Below are positions 1 through 8,356 of a stretch of DNA of 9,240 nucleotides, one piece after another (within the stretch, counting starts at the first letter, position 1; the number at the start of each line of letters is the position of its first letter). The notes under the pieces are model-generated. The model was not told where the DNA came from, made no database searches, and worked only from the letters and a program-made list of their open reading frames with translations. The DNA comes from JAMWZF01 sp041628615 (GTDB lineage: Bacteria; Pseudomonadota; Alphaproteobacteria; Rhodobacterales; Rhodobacteraceae). Made by a program: the position numbers and the translations under genes. Location: positions 1 through 9,240 of the forward strand of contig JBFKOW010000140.1 of the NCBI GenBank assembly GCA_041628615.1, in the 5' to 3' direction.

Positions 1-74
1 CGCGGCTTGCTAGCCAAGGCGGCGTCCGGGGCGGCATGGGGCCGGGTCCGGCGCCTGCCCGGAGAGACCCGCCC

Positions 75-1289
75 ATGACCAGCGCCACCGCCGCCACCTT
101 CGCCCCGCCGGTGATGGAGGCGCGCCGCTGGCTCGACGGGGTGGACTTTCCGCCCGACCGGCCGCTTCTCAACGTCAGCCAGGCCGCGCCGGTGGCCCCG
201 CCGCCCGAGCCGCTGCGGGCCGAGATGGCCCGGCTGGCGATGGAGGAGCCGCGCGCCCATCTCTACGGCCCGGTCCTCGGCCTGCCGGAACTGCGCGAGG
301 AGGTGGCGGCGCAGTGGACCGCCGCCTATGGCGGCAGCGTCGCGCCCGCGCAGGTGGCGATCACCGCCGGCTGCAACCAGGCCTTCGCCGCCGCCATCGC
401 CACGCTCTGCACCGCCGGGGACGAGGTGATCGTGCCGGTGCCCTACTACTTCAACCATGTCATGTGGCTCGACATGGCCGGGGTGCGGGCGGTGCCCTTG
501 CCGACCGGCGCCGGGCTGCTGCCCGACCCGGAGGCCGCCGCGGCGCTGATCGGGCCGCGGACCCGGGCGGTGGTGCTGGTGACCCCCAACAACCCAGGCG
601 GCGCGGAATACCCCGCCGATCTCGTCGACGCCTTCTTCCGGCTCTGCCGGGCGCGGGGGATCGCGCTGATCCTCGACGAGACCTACCGCGACTTCCACAG
701 TCGGACCGGCGCGCCGCACGGCCTGTTCGCCAATCCGGACTGGGACGACACGCTGGTGCAGCTCTATTCCTTTTCTAAGGCCTACCGGCTCACCGGGCAC
801 CGGGTCGGGGCGCTGGTCGCCGGTCCCGCCCGGCTCGCCGAGGCCGAGAAGTTCCTCGACACGGTGACGATCTGCCCGCCGCAGATCGGCCAGTTCGCGG
901 CGCTCTGGGGGATGCGGCATCTGGGCCATTGGCTGGCCGCGGAGCGGGCCGAGATCCTGTCCCGGCGGGCGGCGATCGCCGCCGGCTTCCCGGCACTGGC
1001 CGCGCAGGGCTGGGACCTGCTCGGCGCCGGCGCCTATTTCGCCTACATGCGGCATCCCTTCGCGCTGCCGTCCGACGCGCTGGCGCGGCGGATGGTCGAG
1101 GCGGCGGGAGTTCTCTGCCTTCCGGGGACGATGTTCATGCCGGAGCGGGTCGCCGAGGGCGGGCGGGACCAGCTTCGGATCGCCTTCGCCAACATCGACC
1201 CGGACGGCATCGCCGCGCTGTTCGACCGGCTGCGCGGCCTGCCCGCCGCGCTGCCCGCCGCGGCGCGCGCCAACGGCGGCGCGGGCTGA
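75..1289 (+). CDS. PLP-dependent aminotransferase, class I/II (fold type I), substrate unknown
   Basis: This 404-residue protein has the hallmarks of a fold-type I aminotransferase of the AspC/COG0436 kind, a cytosolic enzyme that moves an amino group between an amino acid and a 2-oxo acid through pyridoxal phosphate. Visible motifs are TPNNPGG (170-176), the cofactor-contacting Asp201 and Tyr204 in DETY, the Schiff-base Lys235 in YSFSKAYRLTGHRVG, and Arg368 in QLRIAFAN, expected to bind the substrate carboxylate. The length is usual for the family (about 390-410). I chose ATG 75 because GGAGAG at 61-66 lies 8 bases upstream. An in-frame ATG at 36 would add 13 low-complexity residues and lacks a comparable ribosome site. 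The gene precedes ppiD-trpE on the same strand with a 92-base gap, so it may be a separate transcript. Specificity cannot be read from the sequence; a role in aromatic or aspartate metabolism is only a guess. Confidence 0.93.
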   Translation: MTSATAATFAPPVMEARRWLDGVDFPPDRPLLNVSQAAPVAPPPEPLRAEMARLAMEEPRAHLYGPVLGLPELREEVAAQWTAAYGGSVAPAQVAITAGCNQAFAAAIATLCTAGDEVIVPVPYYFNHVMWLDMAGVRAVPLPTGAGLLPDPEAAAALIGPRTRAVVLVTPNNPGGAEYPADLVDAFFRLCRARGIALILDETYRDFHSRTGAPHGLFANPDWDDTLVQLYSFSKAYRLTGHRVGALVAGPARLAEAEKFLDTVTICPPQIGQFAALWGMRHLGHWLAAERAEILSRRAAIAAGFPALAAQGWDLLGAGAYFAYMRHPFALPSDALARRMVEAAGVLCLPGTMFMPERVAEGGRDQLRIAFANIDPDGIAALFDRLRGLPAALPAAARANGGAG

Positions 1290-1316
1290 GCCGGAAGAGC
1301 CCCGCACGCGACCGAC

Positions 1317-1345
1317 TTGCAGCCCCCGGCCCCTGCCCCTATTGC
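1317..1345 (+). promoter_or_regulatory. candidate sigma-70-like promoter for ppiD-trpE
   Basis: In the 92-base gap between the aminotransferase stop and ppiD there is TTGCAG (1317-1322), a 17-base spacer, and TATTGC (1340-1345). The spacing is ideal, and both boxes keep the most conserved bases (TTG and TAT). The implied transcript would start near 1352 and have about 30 bases of leader, too short for a trp attenuator. A good ribosome site, AGGGAG at 1368-1373, follows 8 bases before the ppiD ATG. This is pattern matching in GC-rich DNA without experimental support. Confidence 0.35.
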
Positions 1346-1381
1346 TCCTGCGACGACCGGCAGAGGCAGGGAGCGGCTGGC

Positions 1382-3220
1382 ATGGCGAAATCGCGCAAAC
1401 GCATCGGGACGTGGATCATCCTCGGGCTGCTCTTCGTGGGCCTGATGGGCTTCGGGGCGACCGGCCTGTCCGGCAGCCTGCGGTCGATCGGCAGCGTCGG
1501 CGACAAGGAGATCCGGGTCACCGACTACGCCCGCGAACTGACCGGCCAGATCCGTGCCTTCGAGGCCCAGACCGGCCAGCCGCTGCCCTTCGCCGACGCG
1601 CAGGCCTTCGGGATCGACCGTTTCGCGCTGTCCCGGCTCGTCGCGCTCCGGGCGCTCGACAACGAGGTCAGCCGGCTCGGGCTGTCGGTCGGCGACACGG
1701 CGGTGGCCGAACAGGTGCTGTCGATCCCGGCATTCCGCGACCTGCAGGGCAATTTCGACCGCGAGGCCTACGATTTCGCGCTCGACCGCCAGGGCCTGAA
1801 CGAAGCCGAGTTCGAGGCGTCGATCCGCGAGGAGATCGCGCGGACCTTCCTGCAGGGCGCGGTCGAGGCCGGGGTGCCGGAGCCGGACGCCTATGCCGCG
1901 ATCCTCGCCCGCTTCGCCGGCGAGAGCCGCGACATCCGCTACATCCGGCTGACCCCGGACCTGATCGACCTGCCCGCCGAACCGCCGCGGCCCGGCGACC
2001 TGGAGGCATTCCACGCCGCCAACCCCGAGCGGTTCACCGCGCCCGAGGTCAAGCGGATCGACTATGTCTGGCTTACCCCCGACATGCTCCAGGACAGCGT
2101 CGAGGTCGACGAGGAGGCGCTGCGCGCGCTCTACGAGACCCGCAGCGCCGAGTTCAATCGGCCCGAGCGCCGCCTCGTGGACCGGCTCGGCATGCCCGAC
2201 GCCGCCGCGGCCGAGGACGCGCTGGCCCAGATCGCCGTCGGCGCGGCCACCTTCGACACGCTGGTGGCCGAACGCGGGATCCGGCTCGACGACATCGATC
2301 TTGGCGACGTGACCGAGACCGATCTCGGCGCCGCCGGCGCCGGGGTGTTTGCCGCCGGGGTGGGCGAGGTCGTGGGGCCGCTGCCCTCGGACATCGGTCC
2401 CGCCCTGTTCCGGATCAACGCGATCCTCGACGCCACCGAGATCGGCTTCGAGGACGCGCTGCCCGACCTGCGCGAGGAACTGGCCGCCGAACGGGCCCGC
2501 CGGGTGATCGACCAGCAGCGCGAGACCCTCTCCGACCTGATCGCGGGCGGCGCGGACATCGCCGAGCTTGCCGCCGAGACCGATCTCGAGGCCGGGCAGA
2601 TCGATTTCTCCGAGGGCGTCGCCGACGGGATCGCGGCCTACTCGGCGTTCCGGGACGCCGCCGCCGCGGCCCGGCCGGGTGATTTCCTCGAACTGTTCGA
2701 ACTGGAGGACGGCGGGGTCTTCGCCCTTGCCGTCACCGAGGTCGTGCCGCCGCAACTGCGGCCCTTCGAGGAGGTCGAGGACGAGGTCCTGGCGGCCTGG
2801 GTCGAGACCGAGATCCGCGCCGAGCTCGACATCCTCGCCGAACGCTACGCCACGCTGATCATCGAGACCGGGGATTTCACCGCCGAGATGCCGGAGCCCG
2901 AAACCGCGACCGGCCTGACCCGGCGCAGCTTCCTGGCCGATCTGCCGCCCGGACTGGTCGAGGAGGTGTTCGGCATCTCGCCCGGCGGCCTGGCGATGGT
3001 CGAGGAGGGCGACCTGATCGTGCTGGCCCGGCTCGAGGCCGTCCACGGCGCCGACGCGGACGATCCGGATGTCGCGGCGCGGGCCGAGGCGATCGGCAGT
3101 CAGGCCGGCGCCGCGATGGCCGCGGACCTGATGTCGGCCTTCATGACCCGGATCCAGGAACGCACCGAGGTGGCGCTCGACCAGGCGGCGATCACCGCGG
3201 TCCACAGCCAGCTGCAATAA
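1382..3220 (+). CDS. ppiD: PpiD/SurA-type peptidylprolyl isomerase-like periplasmic folding factor
   Basis: The 612-residue product matches PpiD in length (about 620) and architecture. It has a short basic N-terminus (KSRKR, 3-7), one membrane segment at about 8-29, then a large acidic periplasmic part. Residues about 35-170 look like the SurA_N chaperone fold. Residues about 263-349 look like a parvulin (rotamase) domain, including VFAAGVGEVVGPLPSDIGPA (322-341), which resembles the usual 'A...L.VGEVSGPV.T..G.H' segment. The usual parvulin active-site histidines are not evident: the last one is replaced near 340-343 (GPALFR). From family knowledge E. coli PpiD is likewise reported to have little isomerase activity, so a chaperone role at the Sec exit is the likely job. 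The start is set by AGGGAG at 1368-1373; a longer reading frame back to 929 only overlaps the aminotransferase. trpE begins 5 bases after the stop, which suggests co-transcription. Confidence 0.87.
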   Translation: MAKSRKRIGTWIILGLLFVGLMGFGATGLSGSLRSIGSVGDKEIRVTDYARELTGQIRAFEAQTGQPLPFADAQAFGIDRFALSRLVALRALDNEVSRLGLSVGDTAVAEQVLSIPAFRDLQGNFDREAYDFALDRQGLNEAEFEASIREEIARTFLQGAVEAGVPEPDAYAAILARFAGESRDIRYIRLTPDLIDLPAEPPRPGDLEAFHAANPERFTAPEVKRIDYVWLTPDMLQDSVEVDEEALRALYETRSAEFNRPERRLVDRLGMPDAAAAEDALAQIAVGAATFDTLVAERGIRLDDIDLGDVTETDLGAAGAGVFAAGVGEVVGPLPSDIGPALFRINAILDATEIGFEDALPDLREELAAERARRVIDQQRETLSDLIAGGADIAELAAETDLEAGQIDFSEGVADGIAAYSAFRDAAAAARPGDFLELFELEDGGVFALAVTEVVPPQLRPFEEVEDEVLAAWVETEIRAELDILAERYATLIIETGDFTAEMPEPETATGLTRRSFLADLPPGLVEEVFGISPGGLAMVEEGDLIVLARLEAVHGADADDPDVAARAEAIGSQAGAAMAADLMSAFMTRIQERTEVALDQAAITAVHSQLQ

Positions 3221-3225
3221 CCGGC

Positions 3226-4740
<1,515 letters not shown>

Positions 4741-4766
4741 CGCGACGCGCCGAAGGCACCATTAGA

Positions 4767-4827
4767 GGGGGCGCTGCCCCCGTCCGCTGACGCGGACTCC
4801 CCCAGGATATTTCGGGTCCGAAGAAGG
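4767..4827 (+). repeat. double-hairpin intergenic repeat, copy 1
   Basis: The unit reads as hairpin A, GGGGGC-GCT-GCCCCC (4767-4781), then hairpin B, GTCCGC-TGAC-GCGGAC (4782-4797), then TCCCCCAGGATATTT (4798-4812) and a tail GGTCCGAAGAAGG (4815-4827). An inverted second copy lies at 4851-4916. The second CCCCC tract (4799-4803) could also pair with the GGGGG of hairpin A, so alternative folds are possible. The unit starts 27 bases after the trpE stop. Comparable GC hairpins ending in CCCCC-GGATATTT are, from memory, scattered between genes in Rhodobacterales; I have not verified this. Confidence 0.75.
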
Positions 4828-4850
4828 CGCGCCGGCGTCCGCCTCGGGGA

Positions 4851-4916
4851 CATTCTTTGGACCTCAAATATCCCGGGGGAGTCTCGGCCGCAGGCCGAGG
4901 CGGGGGCAGAGCCCCC
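4851..4916 (-). repeat. double-hairpin intergenic repeat, copy 2 (inverted)
   Basis: Read on the minus strand, this gives hairpin A, GGGGGC-TCT-GCCCCC (4916-4902), hairpin B, CTCGGCC-TGC-GGCCGAG (4899-4883), then ACTCCCCCGGGATATTT (4882-4866) and a tail GGTCCAAAGAATG (4863-4851). It matches copy 1 in order and in the conserved blocks (GGGGGC.CTGCCCCC, ACTCCCCC.GGATATTT, GGTCC.AAGAA.G). The stem of hairpin B is almost wholly different yet still self-complementary. The copy points away from the minus-strand YibQ-like gene, as copy 1 points away from trpE. Confidence 0.75.
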
Positions 4917-4941
4917 TGCCTGCGCCGCGCCGGTGGCCCTG

Positions 4942-6576
4942 TCAGCCGTCGCCGCGCAGCACCGCCGATACCGGCACCAGCGCCACCTGCCCGGCCCGGT
5001 TCGCGGTGCCCCAGAGCACCAGCGCCGAGATCGTCTCGGGCCGGAGCCGGCCCAGCATCACGACGCCGGACTCCTGCCGGGCCCGAAACGCGGCCTGGTC
5101 GAGGAAGCGGCGGATGACCCGAGCCTCCTGCCCCTCCGCGTCGAGGTCCCGGTAGATCGTCGCCGCCGGAACGCCGGCCTGTTCGGCCGATCGCAGCGCG
5201 GTGTTCAGGCCCCGGGAAACGGTGACGAAGCCGCGCCCCGCGGCCCCGAGGTTCTCCATCACCTGCTCGGTCAGGTCGCCGCTGGCCAGGCCGCCGGCGC
5301 CGGCGTCGATCAGGCCCACCGCCTCCGGCATCACCGTGAAGGCGCCCTCGAGCACGATTTCCGCATCCCGCGGCGCGGCCCCGGCCGGCAGGTCGGCGAG
5401 CGCGAGGACCTCGAAGCCCGCGGCCCGGTATGCGGCCGCGGTCTCGGCGGCGCCGGGCCGGGCCGGGTCGAGCGCGATCGACACCGGGAACGGCAGGTCG
5501 GTCAGCGCCGTCGCGGCGCCGGCTATCCGCCCGTCGTCGATCAGCACCACCGCCATCGTCGGCCGCCCGTCGGCCGGGTCGTAACCGGCGCCGAACCGCA
5601 CCAGTGCCGGAGCGTCGTCCGGCACGGGTTCGACCGCGACCACATCCGCGCCGGAGCCGTCTGCCTCGGTGGTGGCGTCGGTGGCGGGTTCGGTTGCCGC
5701 GTCATCGGCAACGGCCTCTCCGGCCCGGCGCACCACCACGCCGGCGTCGCCGCCGGGCATGGGATTCTCGGCGGTGTCCGCCTCCGTGGTCACGAGCGCG
5801 GCTTCGTCCCCGGCTTCCGCAGCCGGTTCCGGCTCGGCATCGGGGGCCGGGGCTCCGGCGGCGTCGGGGGCGGCGCCGACGACGATCTCCGCGCCGGGCG
5901 GCGTCGCGGTGGAGTCCACGGGGGCGGTTTCGACGGGTGCGACATCGGCGGCTTCGGCGGCCTCCGGTCCCGCGCTGTCGGCGCCATCGGCGGGTTGCGC
6001 CGCCGTTTCCTCGGTGGCCGGGTCGGCAGCCTCGGGCCCGTCGGCCACGGCGTCGCCGCTATCCGCGTCGAAGGCGGTCTCTGCCGCGGGGGCGGGCGGC
6101 GCCGGGGGCTGGGCCGGTTCGGTCGCCACGCTCAGCGCCGTCTCGGCCTCGGGGGCGGCGGGCGGCTGGGCCTGAGGCGCCGGCAGGACCGGCGTGTCGG
6201 ACCCGGCCGCGACCTCGCCGGCATCGTCTGCCGGGTCCGGGGCCGGAAGCGCGCCGTCGACCTCGGCGGTGACCGGAGCGTCGGGCGGCGCGGTTTCGGC
6301 GGCGGCGGGCGCGGTGTCGCCGGAGGCGGGGCCGGCGGGCGGCTCGGGCGCGTCCGGCGTAGCGGTGTCCGGCGCCGCGACCGGCCGGCTCCCGGCGACC
6401 TGCGCGGCGCCGCTCCCGGTCGGGGCGGTCTCCCCGGCAGCGCCGGGCGCTTCCACCTGCGGCGGCGCCGGCGGCGTCCGGCCGGGCGGCTGTTCACCCA
6501 GGAGGGAAGCCAGCCCCAGCGCGCACCCCGACACGATCAGGCCCCACACAGCCCCCGAAATGAAACCCCGTCCCAT
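4942..6576 (-). CDS. YibQ-like divergent polysaccharide deacetylase-family protein, membrane-anchored, probably catalytically inactive
   Basis: The 544-residue protein has three parts. Residues about 4-28 form a hydrophobic segment (signal anchor). Residues about 29-323 form an Ala/Pro/Glu/Asp/Thr-rich, acidic, probably unstructured linker. Residues about 324-544 resemble the DUF610/YibQ 'divergent polysaccharide deacetylase' domain: MAVVLIDDGR (with Asp347-Asp348), LPFPVSIALDP, GFEVLALADLP, and LGRLRPETISALVLWG near the end. In typical members the equivalents are IDDLG, GHEV.LHLPM and GHP.PETL. Here the histidines are replaced (Phe388, Ala394-Asp395, Arg510-Leu511), and I find no His or Lys anywhere in the protein. 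A hydrolase role is therefore doubtful; a periplasmic scaffold or binding role is a guess. The start is set by AGGAG (minus strand, 6589-6585) 8 bases before the ATG; the open frame upstream to 6744 is low-complexity and would bury the membrane segment. The gene sits opposite to and between trpE and trpG. Confidence 0.82.
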   Translation of the reverse strand: MGRGFISGAVWGLIVSGCALGLASLLGEQPPGRTPPAPPQVEAPGAAGETAPTGSGAAQVAGSRPVAAPDTATPDAPEPPAGPASGDTAPAAAETAPPDAPVTAEVDGALPAPDPADDAGEVAAGSDTPVLPAPQAQPPAAPEAETALSVATEPAQPPAPPAPAAETAFDADSGDAVADGPEAADPATEETAAQPADGADSAGPEAAEAADVAPVETAPVDSTATPPGAEIVVGAAPDAAGAPAPDAEPEPAAEAGDEAALVTTEADTAENPMPGGDAGVVVRRAGEAVADDAATEPATDATTEADGSGADVVAVEPVPDDAPALVRFGAGYDPADGRPTMAVVLIDDGRIAGAATALTDLPFPVSIALDPARPGAAETAAAYRAAGFEVLALADLPAGAAPRDAEIVLEGAFTVMPEAVGLIDAGAGGLASGDLTEQVMENLGAAGRGFVTVSRGLNTALRSAEQAGVPAATIYRDLDAEGQEARVIRRFLDQAAFRARQESGVVMLGRLRPETISALVLWGTANRAGQVALVPVSAVLRGDG

Positions 6577-6663
6577 GGGTCGCGCTCCTGTCTTGCCTGT
6601 CGCGGTCGTTCGCCGCCCTCGCTGCCCGTGCCCGGCCCGCCGCCCTGCTCCAGCCCTGCGCCC

Positions 6664-6693
6664 TTGACCTCGGCCCCGGCGGACTGGCAACAA
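6664..6693 (+). promoter_or_regulatory. weak promoter candidate for the trpG operon in the divergent spacer
   Basis: The 182-base spacer 6577-6758 lies between divergent genes and must hold the promoters for both, unless trpG is read from elsewhere. The only reasonable match on the plus strand is TTGACC (6664-6669), then 18 bases, then CAACAA (6688-6693). The -35 box is good and the -10 box is poor. I see no clear minus-strand promoter, no operator palindrome and no Trp-rich leader peptide in the spacer. Low confidence. Confidence 0.2.
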
Positions 6694-6758
6694 GCGGCAG
6701 CCGATCTTTGCCCCGAGGGTGCATGACGAGGCCGGTTTGCGCAAGACGGATGGGCGAG

Positions 6759-7340
6759 ATGCTCCTGCTGATCGACAATTATGACAGCTTCGCCTACAAC
6801 CTCGTCCACTATTTCGGGGAACTGGGGGCCGAGGTGACGGTCCGCCGCAATGACGCCCTCGACGTGCAAGAGGCGATGGGCCTCGGGGCGGCGGGAATCG
6901 TGCTGTCGCCGGGCCCCTGCGACCCGGACCACGCCGGGATCTGCCTCGCCCTGACCCGCGCCGCCGCCGAGACCCGGACGCCGCTGCTCGGGGTCTGTCT
7001 CGGGCATCAGACCATCGGCCAGGCCTTCGGCGGCCGGGTTATCCGGCACCATCAGATCGTGCACGGCAAGATGGGCGCCATGCACCATGACGGGAAGGGC
7101 GTGTTCCGGGGCCTCCCATCGCCCTTCGCCGCCACTCGCTACCATTCGCTGGTGGTGGAACGCGACGGCCTGCCCGACGCGCTAGAGGTCACCGCCTGGC
7201 TGGAGGACGGCACGATCATGGGCCTGCAGCACCGCGAGCTGCCGATCCACGGGGTCCAGTTTCACCCGGAATCGATCGCGTCCGAACACGGCCACGCGCT
7301 GATCCGCAACTTCCTCGACATCGTCCCGGTGCCGGCATGA
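6759..7340 (+). CDS. trpG: anthranilate synthase component II (glutamine amidotransferase)
   Basis: TrpG is a class I (triad) glutaminase that supplies ammonia to TrpE in the anthranilate synthase complex. The 193-residue product has the usual length. It begins with the family-typical LLLIDNYDSFAYNL. The catalytic triad is complete: Cys80 in GVCLGHQ, with His169 and Glu171 in VQFHPES. I chose ATG 6759 because it gives the standard N-terminus and has GGA at 6748-6750 about 8 bases upstream. In-frame starts at 6750, 6723 and 6708 are possible but add atypical residues. The stop overlaps the trpD start (ATGA, 7337-7340), making it the first gene of a coupled trpG-trpD-ung-trpC operon. In some bacteria one TrpG also serves PabB for folate synthesis; that cannot be judged here. 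Confidence 0.95.
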   Translation: MLLLIDNYDSFAYNLVHYFGELGAEVTVRRNDALDVQEAMGLGAAGIVLSPGPCDPDHAGICLALTRAAAETRTPLLGVCLGHQTIGQAFGGRVIRHHQIVHGKMGAMHHDGKGVFRGLPSPFAATRYHSLVVERDGLPDALEVTAWLEDGTIMGLQHRELPIHGVQFHPESIASEHGHALIRNFLDIVPVPA

Positions 7341-8356
7341 GCGACGCCCTGAAACCCCTGATCGCCGCTGCTGCGATGCGGCCGCTGACCCGCGCCGAGG
7401 CCGAGGCCGCCTTCGCGATCCTGTTCGAGGGCGAGGCGACCCCGAGCCAGATGGGCGGCCTGCTGATGGCGATGCGGACCCGGGGCGAGACGGTCGAGGA
7501 ATACGCCGCCGCTGCCGCGGTGATGCGGGCGAAATGCGTCAAGGTGACCGCGCCGGCCGGCGCCATCGACATCGTCGGCACCGGCGGCGACGGCAAGGGC
7601 ACGCTCAACATCTCGACCGCCACCGCCTTCGCCGTGGCCGGCGCGGGCGTGCCGGTGGCCAAGCACGGCAACCGCAACCTGTCGTCGAAATCCGGCGCGG
7701 CGGACGCCCTCGGCCAGATGGGGATCGAGGTCATGGTCGGCCCCGAGGTGGTCGAGCGCGGGCTGGCCGAGGCGGGCATCGGCTTCATGATGGCGCCGAT
7801 GCACCACCCGGCGATCCGCCACGTCATGCCGACCCGAACCGAGCTGGGCACCCGGACGATCTTCAACATCCTCGGCCCGCTGACCAATCCCGCCGGGGTG
7901 AAGCGGCAGCTGACCGGGGCGTTCTCGCCGGACCTGCTGACCCCGATGGCCGAGACCCTGCGGGCGCTGGGGTCCGAGGCGGCCTGGCTGGTCCACGGCG
8001 CGGACGGCACCGACGAATTGAGCGTCGCCGGACCGTCGCGCGTGTCGGCCCTCGCGCCGGACGGGACGATTTCCGAAACCGTGGTGCATCCCGAGGAGGC
8101 CGGATTGCCGGTCCACCCGTTCGAGGACCTGCTGGGCGGCACCCCGGATGAGAACGGCCGCGCCTTCCGCGCCCTGCTCGACGGCGCGGCGGGGGCCTAC
8201 CGCGACGCTGTTCTGCTCAACGCCGCCGCCGCGCTGCTGGTGGCGGGCCGTGCCGACGACCTGCGCAGTGGTGCTGCGATGGCGGCCGAAAGTCTCGACA
8301 GCGGCGCCGCGAAGCGCGCGGTCGAGACGCTGGCCCGGGTGACGCAGGGCGGATGA
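7337..8356 (+). CDS. trpD: anthranilate phosphoribosyltransferase
   Basis: TrpD transfers the phosphoribosyl group from PRPP to anthranilate, the second step of the tryptophan pathway, in the cytosol. The 339-residue protein matches the usual length. It shows the PRPP-binding GTGGD (81-85) followed by NISTATAFAVAGAGVPVAKH, then KHGNR (109-113) and the SSKSGAADAL segment. The NILGPLTNPA motif and the typical HGADGTDELS segment are also present. The small N-terminal helical domain (about 1-65) and the large alpha/beta domain are both complete. The start codon overlaps the trpG stop by 4 bases and no strong ribosome site precedes it, so translation is probably coupled to trpG. The stop overlaps the ung start in the same way. 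Confidence 0.96.
   Translation: MSDALKPLIAAAAMRPLTRAEAEAAFAILFEGEATPSQMGGLLMAMRTRGETVEEYAAAAAVMRAKCVKVTAPAGAIDIVGTGGDGKGTLNISTATAFAVAGAGVPVAKHGNRNLSSKSGAADALGQMGIEVMVGPEVVERGLAEAGIGFMMAPMHHPAIRHVMPTRTELGTRTIFNILGPLTNPAGVKRQLTGAFSPDLLTPMAETLRALGSEAAWLVHGADGTDELSVAGPSRVSALAPDGTISETVVHPEEAGLPVHPFEDLLGGTPDENGRAFRALLDGAAGAYRDAVLLNAAAALLVAGRADDLRSGAAMAAESLDSGAAKRAVETLARVTQGG

Larger units (their letters stand above)
4767..4916. terminator. probable bidirectional terminator between convergent trpE and yibQ-like genes
   Basis: trpE (+) ends at 4740 and the minus-strand gene ends at 4942, so this is a convergent junction. RNA polymerase arriving from either side meets two GC-rich stems followed by a short ATATTT. 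The T tract is too weak for a textbook intrinsic terminator, so termination may be incomplete or need Rho. A readthrough transcript could also pair the two inverted copies into one long hairpin. The terminator role is inferred from position and structure only. Nothing else is seen in 4741-4941. Confidence 0.5.

Noticed and set aside
1..74. Near-palindrome around GCTAGC (CTTGCTAGCCAAG, 6-18) upstream of the aminotransferase, considered as an operator
   Set aside because: The arms are imperfect (one base offset), there is a single copy, and no promoter boxes could be placed with it.
1043..3217. Minus-strand open frame of about 724 codons across the aminotransferase end and ppiD
   Set aside because: Gly/Arg/Asp/Val-rich composition with no motifs, overlapping two well-supported plus-strand genes, so a GC artefact.
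6575..6667. Small plus-strand ORF (30 codons, ATG at 6575) upstream of trpG, considered as a trp leader peptide
   Set aside because: It contains no Trp codons and is Pro/Arg-rich. It also overlaps the start of the minus-strand gene, and no attenuator hairpin follows it.
4933..6726. Plus-strand open frame of about 597 codons opposite the YibQ-like gene
   Set aside because: It is Arg/Gly-rich without recognisable motifs, typical of an antisense shadow in GC-rich DNA. The minus-strand frame has a ribosome site, a membrane anchor and a recognisable domain.
7216..8142. Minus-strand open frames of about 284-308 codons opposite trpD
   Set aside because: Shadows of trpD with Ser/Arg/Pro-rich translation and no recognisable family.
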